This document shows, one piece after another, positions 8,654 through 16,465 of a DNA stretch of 64,000 nucleotides. Positions within the stretch are counted from its first letter, which is position 1; every line of letters starts with the position of its first letter. Origin of the DNA: Sphingomonas sp. YR710 (GTDB lineage: Bacteria; Pseudomonadota; Alphaproteobacteria; Sphingomonadales; Sphingomonadaceae); assembly GCF_900101455.1 (NCBI RefSeq), contig NZ_FMZJ01000005.1:186001-250000 (forward strand), read 5' to 3'. The position numbers and the translations under genes are program-made. The notes below the pieces were generated by a model that was given only the letters and a program-made list of their open reading frames with translations, ran no database searches and was not told where the DNA came from.

Positions 8654-9562
8654 ATGGTCGAACAGGATTCGTTGGCGGGCGTGAGCGTTTTTGTGGTGGC
8701 GGCGCGAGCAGGCAGCTTCACGCTCGCTGCTGAGCGGCTGGGCATCACGAAGTCGGCGGTCGGCAAGACGGTTGCGCGACTGGAGGCGAGGCTCGGCACG
8801 AAACTCTTCCATCGCACTACCAGGTTGACCCGCCTGACGGCCGATGGCGAGGCCTATCTTGCGGCCTGCGCCGCGGCGATCGACGAAGTGACTGCTGCCC
8901 AGTCGGCGCTGTCATCGGCTGGCCGCGTCCTGAGCGGGCGTTTGCGGATCGATATGCCGGTGGTGTTTGGCCGCCACGTGCTGCTGCCGATCCTGATCGA
9001 CATAGCGCGTGTCCACCCCGGTCTCGATCTTTCGCTGACCTTCACCGACGCGACCAGCGATCTTCTGCAAGAGGATGTCGACCTTGCGATCCGATTCGGT
9101 GCGCTGAAGGACAGCGACCATCTGATCGCCCGCCATCTGGTCGATCAGGCGCGGGTGATCTGCGCCTCGCCATCCTATCTCGCGCAATATGGTCGGCCGG
9201 AGACGACGGCTGATCTGCGTGCCCACCGTTGCATCGTAGGATCGCCGAAGGGGCCGCCGCTCGCCTGGGTGGTGGGTGAGGATGGCCAGCTGAAACGGAT
9301 TACGCCCCCGCGGACGCATCAGATGAGCGACGGCGAAGCCATGGTGGATGCGACAGTCGCCGGCCTGGGTCTGTGTCAGGTGCCGATATCGATGGTCCGG
9401 CAGCATCTTTTGCAAGGCAGGCTCGAATCCGTTCTCGCCGATGTCTCGACAATACCGGTCGAGGTTCATGCGGTCTGGCCGCGGCAGGCGCATCTGAGCC
9501 CGCGTGTCCGCCACGTCGTCGATCGGCTGTTGGTTGAAGCGGCGAATGGAAGACTAAGCTGA
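8654..9562 (+). CDS. LysR-family transcriptional regulator
   Basis: The 302-residue protein has the LysR layout: an N-terminal winged helix-turn-helix (about residues 5-62, with FTLAAERLGITKSAVGKTVARLE) and a C-terminal periplasmic-binding-like effector domain. The ATG follows GAGGG 6 nt upstream. It is divergent from the ABM monooxygenase gene across 113 bp, where an AT-rich patch around 8585-8615 could carry the LysR box. It probably controls the minus-strand ABM-tannase-cupin set. The inducer is unknown. It meets a second, differently oriented LysR gene tail to tail. Confidence 0.9.
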   Translation: MVEQDSLAGVSVFVVAARAGSFTLAAERLGITKSAVGKTVARLEARLGTKLFHRTTRLTRLTADGEAYLAACAAAIDEVTAAQSALSSAGRVLSGRLRIDMPVVFGRHVLLPILIDIARVHPGLDLSLTFTDATSDLLQEDVDLAIRFGALKDSDHLIARHLVDQARVICASPSYLAQYGRPETTADLRAHRCIVGSPKGPPLAWVVGEDGQLKRITPPRTHQMSDGEAMVDATVAGLGLCQVPISMVRQHLLQGRLESVLADVSTIPVEVHAVWPRQAHLSPRVRHVVDRLLVEAANGRLS

Positions 9563-9595
9563 GGCCCGTGCAAATCGGGTGCTACAGAAGCAGGT

Positions 9596-9628
9596 AGATG
9601 GGCAGGCATGGGCGCTCTCTGCCCATCT
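9596..9628. terminator. Inverted repeat between convergent LysR genes
   Basis: The perfect 10-bp arms AGATGGGCAG (9596-9605) and CTGCCCATCT (9619-9628) flank a 13-nt loop. It sits in the 74-bp gap between two converging genes and can serve both. No long T-run follows on either strand, so intrinsic termination may be weak. Confidence 0.6.
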
Positions 9629-9636
9629 TGCGACCA

Positions 9637-10575
9637 TCACCGTGCTTCCCGCGCATTTTGCAGTGATCTGTCTGCGAGCGAAGCGAGTTCGGCCCGCAAC
9701 CGTGGCGCCGCAAAATCAAGGAAACTGCGCATCTTGAGCGGCATCAGGCCCCGGCTTGCATGCAGCAGATGGATCGGCAGCGGTTCGCTTTCATATTCGG
9801 GCAGGATGATCCGGAGCGCTCCGCGCGCGATTGCGTCTGCAGCCTGATAATGTAGCACCCGCGTCACCCCCACGCCCGCCTCGGCCGCAGCGACGGCGGT
9901 TTCAGCCGTCGTTACCGACAGGCGTGGGCGGATCGGCACATCCATATTTGCGGACGATCCGCTGTGCCGCATCGGCCAGGATGTAGAGGGTGCCTGCATA
10001 TCGAATGTCACGCATGGCAGGCGGGCAAGATCCTCGGGAGTTTTCGGCAAGCCATGGCTGGCGAGCAATCGCGGGCTTGCGCACATAATGGTGCGCATCG
10101 ATCCGATCGCCGTCGCGACCATGCTGCTGTCCGGCAGCGCGCCGATCCGTACGGCCATGTCGACATGGTCGTCGATCAGATCGACATTGCGATCCGAGAG
10201 GATGAGCCGGATGCTCGGGAACGCCGCCAGAAAATCGGTGACCACCGGCAGCACATGCAGGCGGCCGAACAGGATCGGTGCGGTCAGCACCAGTTCGCCC
10301 TTGGGCGTCACGAATTCGCCGGCTGCGGCGCGCTCGGCGTCTTCGAGCTGGTCGAGGATGCGCTTTGCCGCTGCAACATAAGCGATTCCGGCGTCGGTGA
10401 GGCTCAGCCGGCGGGTGGTGCGGATAAGCAGCTTCGCTCCCAGCAGGGTTTCGAGATCGGAGATCTTGCGGCTGAGCGTGGGTAGCGGGATGCGCAGATC
10501 CCGGCCGGCGGCAGAGAAACTGCCCTTTTCGACCACCCGCAGCAAAAGGCTCATGGCTTCGAAGCGGTCCATCAT
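9637..10575 (-). CDS. LysR-family transcriptional regulator
   Basis: This is a 312-residue LysR protein. The winged HTH occupies about residues 4-62 (GSFSAAGRDLRIPLPTLSRK is its core), followed by the effector-binding domain. Two ATG codons occur in tandem at the start. It is divergent from the FMN split-barrel gene at 10719 over an AT-rich 143-bp region, and is therefore the likely regulator of that gene and of the DUF1348-type gene after it. It is not a close copy of the LysR at 8654, judging from the different HTH sequences. Confidence 0.9.
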   Translation of the reverse strand: MMDRFEAMSLLLRVVEKGSFSAAGRDLRIPLPTLSRKISDLETLLGAKLLIRTTRRLSLTDAGIAYVAAAKRILDQLEDAERAAAGEFVTPKGELVLTAPILFGRLHVLPVVTDFLAAFPSIRLILSDRNVDLIDDHVDMAVRIGALPDSSMVATAIGSMRTIMCASPRLLASHGLPKTPEDLARLPCVTFDMQAPSTSWPMRHSGSSANMDVPIRPRLSVTTAETAVAAAEAGVGVTRVLHYQAADAIARGALRIILPEYESEPLPIHLLHASRGLMPLKMRSFLDFAAPRLRAELASLADRSLQNAREAR

Positions 10576-10640
10576 TTATTCCAAAAAATGAAAGAATATG
10601 TTTTAATATAGCCATATTATTCGAATCATCAAAACTATCC
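10576..10640. promoter_or_regulatory. AT-rich divergent promoter region with short dyads
   Basis: This 65-bp stretch is strikingly AT-rich against its surroundings and lies between the minus-strand LysR gene and the plus-strand FMN-protein gene. It contains AATAT-AGCC-ATATT and further TATT/AATA dyads, suitable for LysR half-sites and for sigma-70 promoters in both directions. Exact elements cannot be fixed by eye. Confidence 0.45.
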
Positions 10641-10718
10641 ATGATGCCTTCGTCGGGCGGCTTCCGAATCGATGGCCGGGGTTTGTCCCGGCCTGTCTGC
10701 GCAAAGAGGAGAATGGTC

Positions 10719-11345
10719 ATGGGTTATGGATTTCTCGATATCGCCGCGACGCCCGGCGTCCGCGCCGCACAGGCGGCGATGGGCAGCGATAGTGTCTGGA
10801 GCTACTTCAAAGGGCACCGTGAATTCGATCGGTTCACGACGAACGAGGGGCAGTTCATCGCCGCGCGCGATAGCTTCTACATGGCCACCGTCTCCGAAAC
10901 CGGTTGGCCCTATATTCAGCATCGCGGCGGCCCGGCGGGCTTCCTGAAGCTGATCGACGATCGCACGCTGGCATTCGCCGATTATCGTGGCAATCGCCAA
11001 TATATCAGCGTCGGCAATCTTGCCGCCAACGATCGGGTGGCGCTGATCCTGATGGACTATGCCGGCCGGCGGCGGCTCAAAATCTATGCGCTTGTCGAGG
11101 CGGTTGCGCTCGATGCAGATCCCGCTTTGGTGGAGCGCGTCGTTGATCCCGGCTATAAGGCGAAGCCGGAGCGGGTCTTGCTGCTCCACCTCGCAAGCTT
11201 CGACTGGAATTGCCCGCAGCACATTACGCCACGCTTCACCGAAGCCGAAATCGGACAGGCGTTGGCGCCGCTTCACGACCGGCTGGCCGATCTGCAGGCC
11301 GAAAACGACAGGCTGCGGGTCTTGCTTGCCACCGGAGGAGAATGA
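10719..11345 (+). CDS. Pyridoxamine-phosphate-oxidase-like FMN split-barrel protein
   Basis: From the ATG at 10719 the product has 208 residues. The central part ([20 protein letters not shown], then [16 protein letters not shown]) is the FMN-binding split beta-barrel of the PNPOx-like superfamily. These proteins bind FMN, F420 or haem and are often oxidoreductases of small toxic molecules. The last 30 residues are helical and charged, possibly a dimerising coiled coil. AGAGGAGA lies 7 nt before this ATG; an earlier ATG at 10713 is too close to that site and a still earlier one at 10641 lacks one. The stop overlaps the next gene's first possible ATG, so the two form an operon. Confidence 0.8.
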   Translation: MGYGFLDIAATPGVRAAQAAMGSDSVWSYFKGHREFDRFTTNEGQFIAARDSFYMATVSETGWPYIQHRGGPAGFLKLIDDRTLAFADYRGNRQYISVGNLAANDRVALILMDYAGRRRLKIYALVEAVALDADPALVERVVDPGYKAKPERVLLLHLASFDWNCPQHITPRFTEAEIGQALAPLHDRLADLQAENDRLRVLLATGGE

Positions 11346-11347
11346 TC

Positions 11348-11818
11348 ATGGACATCGAACGCCCACCGCTGCCGCCCTTCACGATGGAGACCGCGATCGA
11401 AAAGGTGCGGCTGGCGGAGGATGGCTGGAACAGCCGCGATCCCGCGCGCGTCTCGCTCGCCTACACCCCGGATAGCCATTGGCGGAACCGCACCGAATTC
11501 CTCCAGGGCCGCGAGGCGATTGTGGCGTTCCTGACGCGCAAATGGGCACGCGAACAGGAGTATCGGCTGATCAAGGAACTCTGGGGATTTCGCGAGAACC
11601 GTATGGCCGTGCGCTTCGCTTATGAATGGCATGACGATGGCGGGCAGTGGTTCCGCTCTTATGGCAATGAGTTGTGGGAGTTCGACGAAAACGGCCTGAT
11701 GCGCCGGCGGGTCGCCAGCATCAACGACGCGCCGATCGCCGAAGCCGATCGCGCCTATCACTGGCCGCTTGGGCGCCGGCCGGATGACCATGCGGAGCTG
11801 AGCGAACTCGGCTTCTGA
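11348..11818 (+). CDS. DUF1348-type NTF2-like protein
   Basis: The 156-residue protein has the length and motifs of the DUF1348 (nuclear transport factor 2-like) family: [21 protein letters not shown], then [15 protein letters not shown], then [12 protein letters not shown]. The biochemical role is not known. Two starts are possible: ATG at 11342 overlapping the previous stop, and ATG at 11348, which sits at a better distance from GGAGGAG. It forms a two-gene operon with the FMN split-barrel protein and is probably under the divergent LysR at 9637-10575. It ends at an inverted repeat followed by a T-rich run. Confidence 0.8.
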   Translation: MDIERPPLPPFTMETAIEKVRLAEDGWNSRDPARVSLAYTPDSHWRNRTEFLQGREAIVAFLTRKWAREQEYRLIKELWGFRENRMAVRFAYEWHDDGGQWFRSYGNELWEFDENGLMRRRVASINDAPIAEADRAYHWPLGRRPDDHAELSELGF

Positions 11819-11868
11819 AAGCTGTCGTCGATGGGCCCTTTCCAGCCCTTGCGCGCACAGCTTTCCTT
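11818..11868 (+). terminator. Putative terminator after the DUF1348-type gene
   Basis: The arms AAAGCTGT (11818-11825) and ACAGCTTT (11857-11864) are perfect 8-bp complements, and CCTTTT follows. The loop is long (31 nt) and GC-rich, with a GGGCCC that could fold further. Confidence 0.5.
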
Positions 11869-11930
11869 TTGGCGGCGTTGCGCGTATGGCGGCGCAGTTT
11901 TTTGATCCCCAAAATGCAAAGAGGCTTTGT

Positions 11931-12149
11931 TTGGCGAAGGAAGAATTGCTGGAAATGCGTGGTTCGGTGGTGGAACTCCTCCCCAACGCCATGTTCCGCG
12001 TGAAGCTCGAAAATGACCATGAGATTCTCGGCCATACCGCCGGCAAGATGCGCAAGAATCGCATCCGCGTGCTGGTGGGCGACGAAGTCCTGGTAGAGCT
12101 GACGCCCTACGACCTGACCAAGGGCCGCATTACCTATCGCTTCAAATAA
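11931..12149 (+). CDS. infA: Translation initiation factor IF-1
   Basis: IF-1 is an S1/OB-fold protein that binds the ribosomal A site during initiation. Reading from the TTG at 11931 gives exactly 72 residues beginning (M)[10 protein letters not shown], the canonical IF-1 N-terminus, and ending [12 protein letters not shown]. The RBS AAAGAGG lies 6 nt before the TTG. An ATG 45 nt upstream at 11886 would add a non-conserved stretch and is rejected. A TTG start for so highly expressed a factor is unusual and may limit its synthesis. Maf follows after 13 bp. Confidence 0.96.
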   Translation: MAKEELLEMRGSVVELLPNAMFRVKLENDHEILGHTAGKMRKNRIRVLVGDEVLVELTPYDLTKGRITYRFK

Positions 12150-12162
12150 TAATCGGGGCAGC

Positions 12163-12759
12163 ATGTCCCCGCCGCTGATCCTTGCCTCCGCCAGCCCGCG
12201 CCGGGCGGAGCTGATTGCGCGCCTCGGCGTGACACCGGCTGCGATCGATCCGGCGGACATCGACGAAAGTCCCCGCAGGGATGAGCCGCCGCAAGTCTAC
12301 GCGAAGCGCATAGCGGCCGCCAAGGCCGCGCACGTCGCCGCGCGCCATCCGGGTGCGGCGGTGCTCGGCGCCGATACTGTAGTCGCGGCCGGGCGGCGCA
12401 TCCTGCCCAAGGCCGAGGAGCCGGCCGAGGCGCGGGTCTGTCTTGAATTGCTGTCAGGCCGCCGCCACCGCGTCCATTCGGCGATCACCCTGATCGATGC
12501 CGGCGGCACGGCACGCCACCGCATCTCCACCAGCATCGTCGCGTTCAAACGGCTGACGCGCCAGGAGATCGACGCCTATCTCGCGGGCGGCGAATGGCAC
12601 GGCAAGGCCGGCGGCTATGCGATCCAGGGTTTTGCCGAAAGCTGGGTACGCATGCTCTCCGGCAGCCATTCGGGCGTCATGGGGCTGCCCTTGTTCGAAA
12701 CGCGGGCGTTGCTGCAGGCGGCCGGGATAATCGCCTCCGTCGCTGACGACGATGCGTGA
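12163..12759 (+). CDS. maf: Maf family nucleotide pyrophosphatase
   Basis: Maf/YhdE/YceF proteins hydrolyse non-canonical nucleoside triphosphates (dTTP, UTP, m7GTP or modified pyrimidines) to monophosphates and PPi. The 198-residue protein shows the signature ILASASPRRAELI at residues 6-18, GADTVV at about 69-74, and the KAGGYAIQGFAE segment. The substrate-specifying subclass cannot be called safely. Its last 8 bases overlap the RNase G/E-like gene, so the two are co-translated. The infA-maf-RNase-yacG order resembles that in other sphingomonads. Confidence 0.93.
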   Translation: MSPPLILASASPRRAELIARLGVTPAAIDPADIDESPRRDEPPQVYAKRIAAAKAAHVAARHPGAAVLGADTVVAAGRRILPKAEEPAEARVCLELLSGRRHRVHSAITLIDAGGTARHRISTSIVAFKRLTRQEIDAYLAGGEWHGKAGGYAIQGFAESWVRMLSGSHSGVMGLPLFETRALLQAAGIIASVADDDA

Positions 12760-13753
12760 ATGGCTGTATGAGGCCGGCATCGGCGAAGCGCGCGCTGCGC
12801 TGATCGAGGACGGACGAATCATAACCGCCGCGATCGAGGCCGATGATGACGGGCCGCGCGCCGGCACCGTCGCGGCCGCCCGGCTCACCCGCATCGTCAT
12901 TCCCGGTCGCCGTGCGATCGTCACGTTGGACAGCGGGCATGAGGCGCTGATCGAACCGGTGCCGGCGGGGGTCACTCAGGGCGCGCGCCTGATGATCGAG
13001 ATTGGCCGCGCGGGGCTGCCGGAGCCCGGCCGCGCGAAGCTGGCTATCGCGCGGGTTGCCCCGCCGGGATCGGAGCCCGCGACCGGACCCGATCTGGCCG
13101 CTCGCATCGCAGCGACCGTGGATCCGGTCCGCCTGGTGTCGATGCACGGTCCCGACCAGCTGGAAGCCGCGGGCTGGTCCGAACTGATCGAAGAGGCCGC
13201 GACCGGCGCATGCGATTTCGAGGGCGGATCGCTGCGCCTGTCGCTGACCCCGGCGATGACCCTGATCGATGTCGACGGCTGGCTGCCGCTTGCCGATCTG
13301 GCGGCGGCGGGGGCTGCTGCTGCTGCGCAGATGATCATGCGGCACGATGTTGGCGGCTCGATCGGTATCGATCTGCCGACCGTCGAAAGTAAAGCCGCCC
13401 GTCTGGCAGCGGCGGCAGCGATAGATTCGATCCTGCCCCAGCCGTTTGAGCGCACTGCGGTCAATGGCTTTGGCTTCATCCAGATCATCCGTCGCCGGAT
13501 GCGGGCCTCCTTGCCCGAGCGGGTGCAGGGTGATCCCGTCATTGCGGCGGCGCGCGCCCTGCTTCGCCGCGCGGAACGCACGCCGGGCGCAGGCCCGCGT
13601 ACGATCAGCGCGGCGCCGCGCGTGATTGCCGCAATCGAGCATCGTGTTGACTGGCAAGTGGAACTGGCGCGTCGCGTGGGCGCACCAATCGTCTTGCGTG
13701 CCGACCCTGCGCTCGCCATATCGGCCGGACATGTCGACGCTCAAAACCCCTAA
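12752..13753 (+). CDS. Short RNase G/E-like ribonuclease
   Basis: The 333-residue protein is related to RNase E/G endoribonucleases but is much shorter than usual RNase G (about 490). An N-terminal OB/S1-like part is followed by the DNase I-like catalytic region. Two acidic sites match the family's metal-binding aspartates: MTLIDVDG (Asp173 and Asp175) and GGSIGIDLPTVESK (Asp207). The CPxCxG zinc-link that joins dimers into tetramers in RNase E is absent. It may therefore be a monomer or dimer, perhaps with limited targets. It overlaps maf by 8 bases and yacG by 23 bases. Confidence 0.8.
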   Translation: MREWLYEAGIGEARAALIEDGRIITAAIEADDDGPRAGTVAAARLTRIVIPGRRAIVTLDSGHEALIEPVPAGVTQGARLMIEIGRAGLPEPGRAKLAIARVAPPGSEPATGPDLAARIAATVDPVRLVSMHGPDQLEAAGWSELIEEAATGACDFEGGSLRLSLTPAMTLIDVDGWLPLADLAAAGAAAAAQMIMRHDVGGSIGIDLPTVESKAARLAAAAAIDSILPQPFERTAVNGFGFIQIIRRRMRASLPERVQGDPVIAAARALLRRAERTPGAGPRTISAAPRVIAAIEHRVDWQVELARRVGAPIVLRADPALAISAGHVDAQNP

Positions 13754-13910
13754 ATGCCCGATCTGCGGGAAACCCGAAAAGCCCGCTGACGCGCCTTTCT
13801 GCAGCCAGGGATGCCGCGATCGCGATCTTCTCCGCTGGCTCGATGACGGCTATCGTATCCCCGGGCCGCCGGTTGACCCTGACGGCCAGGAAATTGACAG
13901 GGAAGGCTAG
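13731..13910 (+). CDS. yacG: DNA gyrase inhibitor / zinc-binding protein YacG
   Basis: The 59-residue protein carries the YacG zinc site: CPIC (Cys9 and Cys12) and CSQGCRDRDL (Cys24 and Cys28). In E. coli, YacG binds GyrB and inhibits gyrase. The ATG at 13731 lies inside the 3' end of the RNase G/E-like gene in another frame, giving a 23-nt overlap and likely translational coupling. An open frame continues upstream to 13626 but only by sharing the RNase gene, so the short form is preferred. tRNA-Phe follows 55 bp downstream. Confidence 0.92.
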   Translation: MSTLKTPKCPICGKPEKPADAPFCSQGCRDRDLLRWLDDGYRIPGPPVDPDGQEIDREG

Positions 13911-13965
13911 ACAAAGCCTTTCCCCCGCCTCTATAGGCACGCCTCCAACGCGGAGACGCGCATGG

Positions 13966-14041
13966 GCCCGGGTAGCTCAGTTGGTAGAGCATGCGACTGA
14001 AAATCGCAGTGTCGGTGGTTCGAAACCGCCCCCGGGCACCA
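13966..14041 (+). tRNA. tRNA-Phe (anticodon GAA)
   Basis: A complete cloverleaf is visible. Acceptor GCCCGGG pairs with CCCGGGC, the D arm contains AGCTCAGTTGGTAGAGC, the anticodon loop is CTGAAAA with GAA, and the T arm contains GGTTCGAAACC. The CCA end is encoded, and a run of six T follows directly and may help termination. Confidence 0.98.
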
Positions 14042-14236
14042 TTTTTTCCTGAAGCGTAGATTGTCGGCATTGCGTGGGCGTGGCGCGCTAATTCTCTGCA
14101 AAAATCAATGCGCTTGCGCCATCGTCGCCGAAGGGCTCATCGCCATTGGCGGCAGTTCCACGGGAGGCATCGAACGTGGGGGGGGGCTCCAGCGACGATC
14201 GATAAATCTCGCATTACCGCGCGCCGTTGACGAGGT

Positions 14237-15049
14237 TCACTCGTTTGTGTGTTCGCCATTGGGCGCTGCCAAGGCGGCAATAGCCATATCAAGAATAGGC
14301 CCCGGCTCAAAATCATCCAAATGACCATTCATGTGTCGTCCATTATCAAACTCTACGACACATGAAACAAACATCAACGTTAACGTCGACAGCCGAAGAT
14401 TGAAGACTTCCTTCGGAAGATGTTGATGAAATTTTCGGAGAAAGTCCATTATTTCAACAATAACAGATCCATCATAACGTTCATTATGCGGGTAACGAGC
14501 CGAATATCTTAGGTGAAGTCGGCATTGCAGCATGAATCGGCAGAACGCGTGAGTTCCATTTTCGTCCTGAAAAGTCAGCGTAGGTAGCCATAGTATCTCA
14601 AGAAGCCTGCGCGGGTTTATCTCCGAACATTCACGCTTCAGCGACTGAAATCGTTCAGATCGTATTTTTTCCGATCGCCGAACGCGATCTTCGAGAATCG
14701 CGGCAATCAGGCCTTCCTTGCTCTCGAAATGATATTGAACGACGTTGCTATTGGCCTGGCCCGCGAGCAGGCCAATCTCTCGCAAGGTCACGCCTTCGAT
14801 GCCGTTGCGGCCCATGAGAATTTCGCCCACGTCCATCAGGAGCGCCTTGGTGGAAGGGCGATCCGGCAACGGCTTGAGCCCCAGCGAGAGGGCGCTCTCC
14901 CCCAGCCGGTGCTCGCGCAGATGTTTGCGCCCGGCATCTCCCGAAATGTCGCTATCCGTTTGACCAATCCGCGCGCCGTCCGAGACGATGTCCGGGATCC
15001 CGCCCAAGGGAGCTGAACGCGTTCGGTTCACTCGACGATCCTTCACCAT
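14237..15049 (-). CDS. TetR-family regulator with a long N-terminal extension
   Basis: The 270-residue protein has a TetR DNA-binding domain at about residues 64-115 (recognition helix region TLREIGLLAGQANSNVVQYHF) and a long ligand-binding C-terminal half. The ATG at 15049 has GGAG 8 nt upstream, so the 60-residue arginine-rich leader before the domain appears to be translated; most TetR proteins start 5-20 residues before it. It is divergent from the TauD-type dioxygenase gene. The motif at 15156-15175, shared with two other promoters of the cluster, lies upstream of it. It is the best candidate for the cluster's master regulator, probably self-regulated. The ligand is unknown. Confidence 0.85.
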   Translation of the reverse strand: MVKDRRVNRTRSAPLGGIPDIVSDGARIGQTDSDISGDAGRKHLREHRLGESALSLGLKPLPDRPSTKALLMDVGEILMGRNGIEGVTLREIGLLAGQANSNVVQYHFESKEGLIAAILEDRVRRSEKIRSERFQSLKRECSEINPRRLLEILWLPTLTFQDENGTHAFCRFMLQCRLHLRYSARYPHNERYDGSVIVEIMDFLRKFHQHLPKEVFNLRLSTLTLMFVSCVVEFDNGRHMNGHLDDFEPGPILDMAIAALAAPNGEHTNE

Positions 15050-15436
15050 TGATCGAGCTCCGCATTCGCTTGCACCATGATAGAGGTGTCAAGCTGTAGT
15101 GAAACGCAAACCCTTTTGGCAGACGTAATCCATATCCAGGTATTAATTGTATAAAATTATTTCTGTCAATGGCATTAAAAGTCGGTTAGGCAGAGCCTCG
15201 ATGGCCTGAGGCGGCGGTAGGACAAGGTCGACCGCCGCGGGAAGGAATGATCGGAGGACGAATGTCGTGATTGGCGCCACATCTGTTCAGGGACGAGTTC
15301 ATCAGGAATGGCCTCATCCGCTTGGGTGGACAAAAAATCGCCTTCTCAAAGCTGCTTAGCGCCGTGCGTGATCGATCCAACGTTGCAAAAATTCGAGATA
15401 TTCGTCAGGGGCAATGATCGAGAGGAGGGTGAAGTA
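15050..15436. other. 387-bp divergent intergenic region, TetR / TauD-type gene
   Basis: No gene is seen here. It holds an AT-rich patch at about 15140-15180 with the shared ATTGACA motif in minus orientation, and promoter-like A/T elements on both strands. The 250 bp before the dioxygenase start form a long leader that could be read open from 15308 but looks non-coding. Confidence 0.6.
15156..15175 (-). promoter_or_regulatory. Shared cluster motif, site A
   Basis: On the minus strand this reads ATGCCATTGACAGAAATAAT. It differs at one of 20 bases from site B (20471-20490). The TTGACA core can act as a -35 element for the TetR gene, with ATTAAT 16 nt further on. The identity extends beyond a -35 box, which suggests an operator overlapping the promoter. 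Confidence 0.6.
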
Positions 15437-16276
15437 ATGGCACTCGAAATTCGAAAAGTTACCGATGGGGTGGGATCTGAGGTCATCGGTCTCGATCCCA
15501 GCAAGGAATTTGACGACGAAACCCGCCGTCAGCTCAGAGAGGCGTTTTTCGAGCGCGGCGCGCTCGTCTTCCGCGGGCTCGATATCGATTACGATTATCA
15601 GGACAAGCTTTGCCGCATGCTCATCGGCGACGATGGCCCGTCCGCTGCCGAAAGGCGCGACAATTTTTTCGTTTCCAACAAGGAAGAAAACGGCGCCGCC
15701 CCGTATGGCCGGCTGCTATTCCATGCCGACATGATGTGGGCGGAGGAGCCGTTCGAGGTGCTGTCGCTCTATGCGACGAAGGTGGAACCGGGTTCCGCAA
15801 GCACTTCGGTGACCAACGGAGTCTATGCTTGCGAGCAGCTGCCCGACGATCTGCGTAGGCAGATCGAGCCGCTGCACGCGGTGCAGGCGAGCGGCCAAGC
15901 CTATAATCGAGGTGGAGAAGACCTGATCAACCCGAAGCGCGAACAGGAAAGGTCCCACGTAACGCCGATCATTCACCGCCACAGGCGTACGGGCAAGCCC
16001 GTCCTATATGTGAGCCAGCAGAATACGCGCGAGATCGTTGAGATACCGGGCGATGATGGCGAAAAAATGCTCCAGACGCTGTTCGATCAGCTTTACGCGC
16101 CGCGTCACGTCTATGAACATCAATGGCGCGATGGCGATTTGCTAGTGCTGGACAATCTCGCGGTGCAGCATTCGCGTGGCTATGTCGCTCTGGACGGACC
16201 GACACGGACGCTCCGCAAGGTGATCGCTCCGATTCCCAAGCAGAAATACGAGCGCCCGACTTTCGATCGAACCTGA
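15437..16276 (+). CDS. TauD/TfdA-family 2-oxoglutarate, Fe(II) dioxygenase
   Basis: From the ATG at 15437 (AGGAGG about 9 nt upstream) the protein has 279 residues, the normal family length. The iron ligands are His96 and Asp98 in LFHADMMW and His245 in VQHSRGY; a C-terminal arginine in RTLRKV (257 or 260) can bind the 2-oxoglutarate carboxylate. Family members hydroxylate taurine, 2,4-D, alkyl sulphates or similar small acids, with succinate and CO2 as co-products. It is the first gene of a probable operon with the LuxE/PaaK-like gene 189 bp downstream. An earlier in-frame ATG at 15308 adds unrelated residues. Substrate is unknown; context suggests an acid or ether that feeds acyl-CoA metabolism. 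Confidence 0.88.
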   Translation: MALEIRKVTDGVGSEVIGLDPSKEFDDETRRQLREAFFERGALVFRGLDIDYDYQDKLCRMLIGDDGPSAAERRDNFFVSNKEENGAAPYGRLLFHADMMWAEEPFEVLSLYATKVEPGSASTSVTNGVYACEQLPDDLRRQIEPLHAVQASGQAYNRGGEDLINPKREQERSHVTPIIHRHRRTGKPVLYVSQQNTREIVEIPGDDGEKMLQTLFDQLYAPRHVYEHQWRDGDLLVLDNLAVQHSRGYVALDGPTRTLRKVIAPIPKQKYERPTFDRT

Positions 16277-16465
16277 CAGCCGGACGCAGGATGTTCAGTT
16301 GACGCCGGGCAACTGGCGATCGGATCATCTTGTCCAAAGGGGGACGGAACCCTGCCGGCTGGGTGGTCGGCGGGGCGCGGTATCGGCGGGCCGATTGCAT
16401 GCCGACGAGTGGATTGATCGGCCAAAAACGAGCCGCCGAAGCATATTCCCAGGGAGAATGATGTG

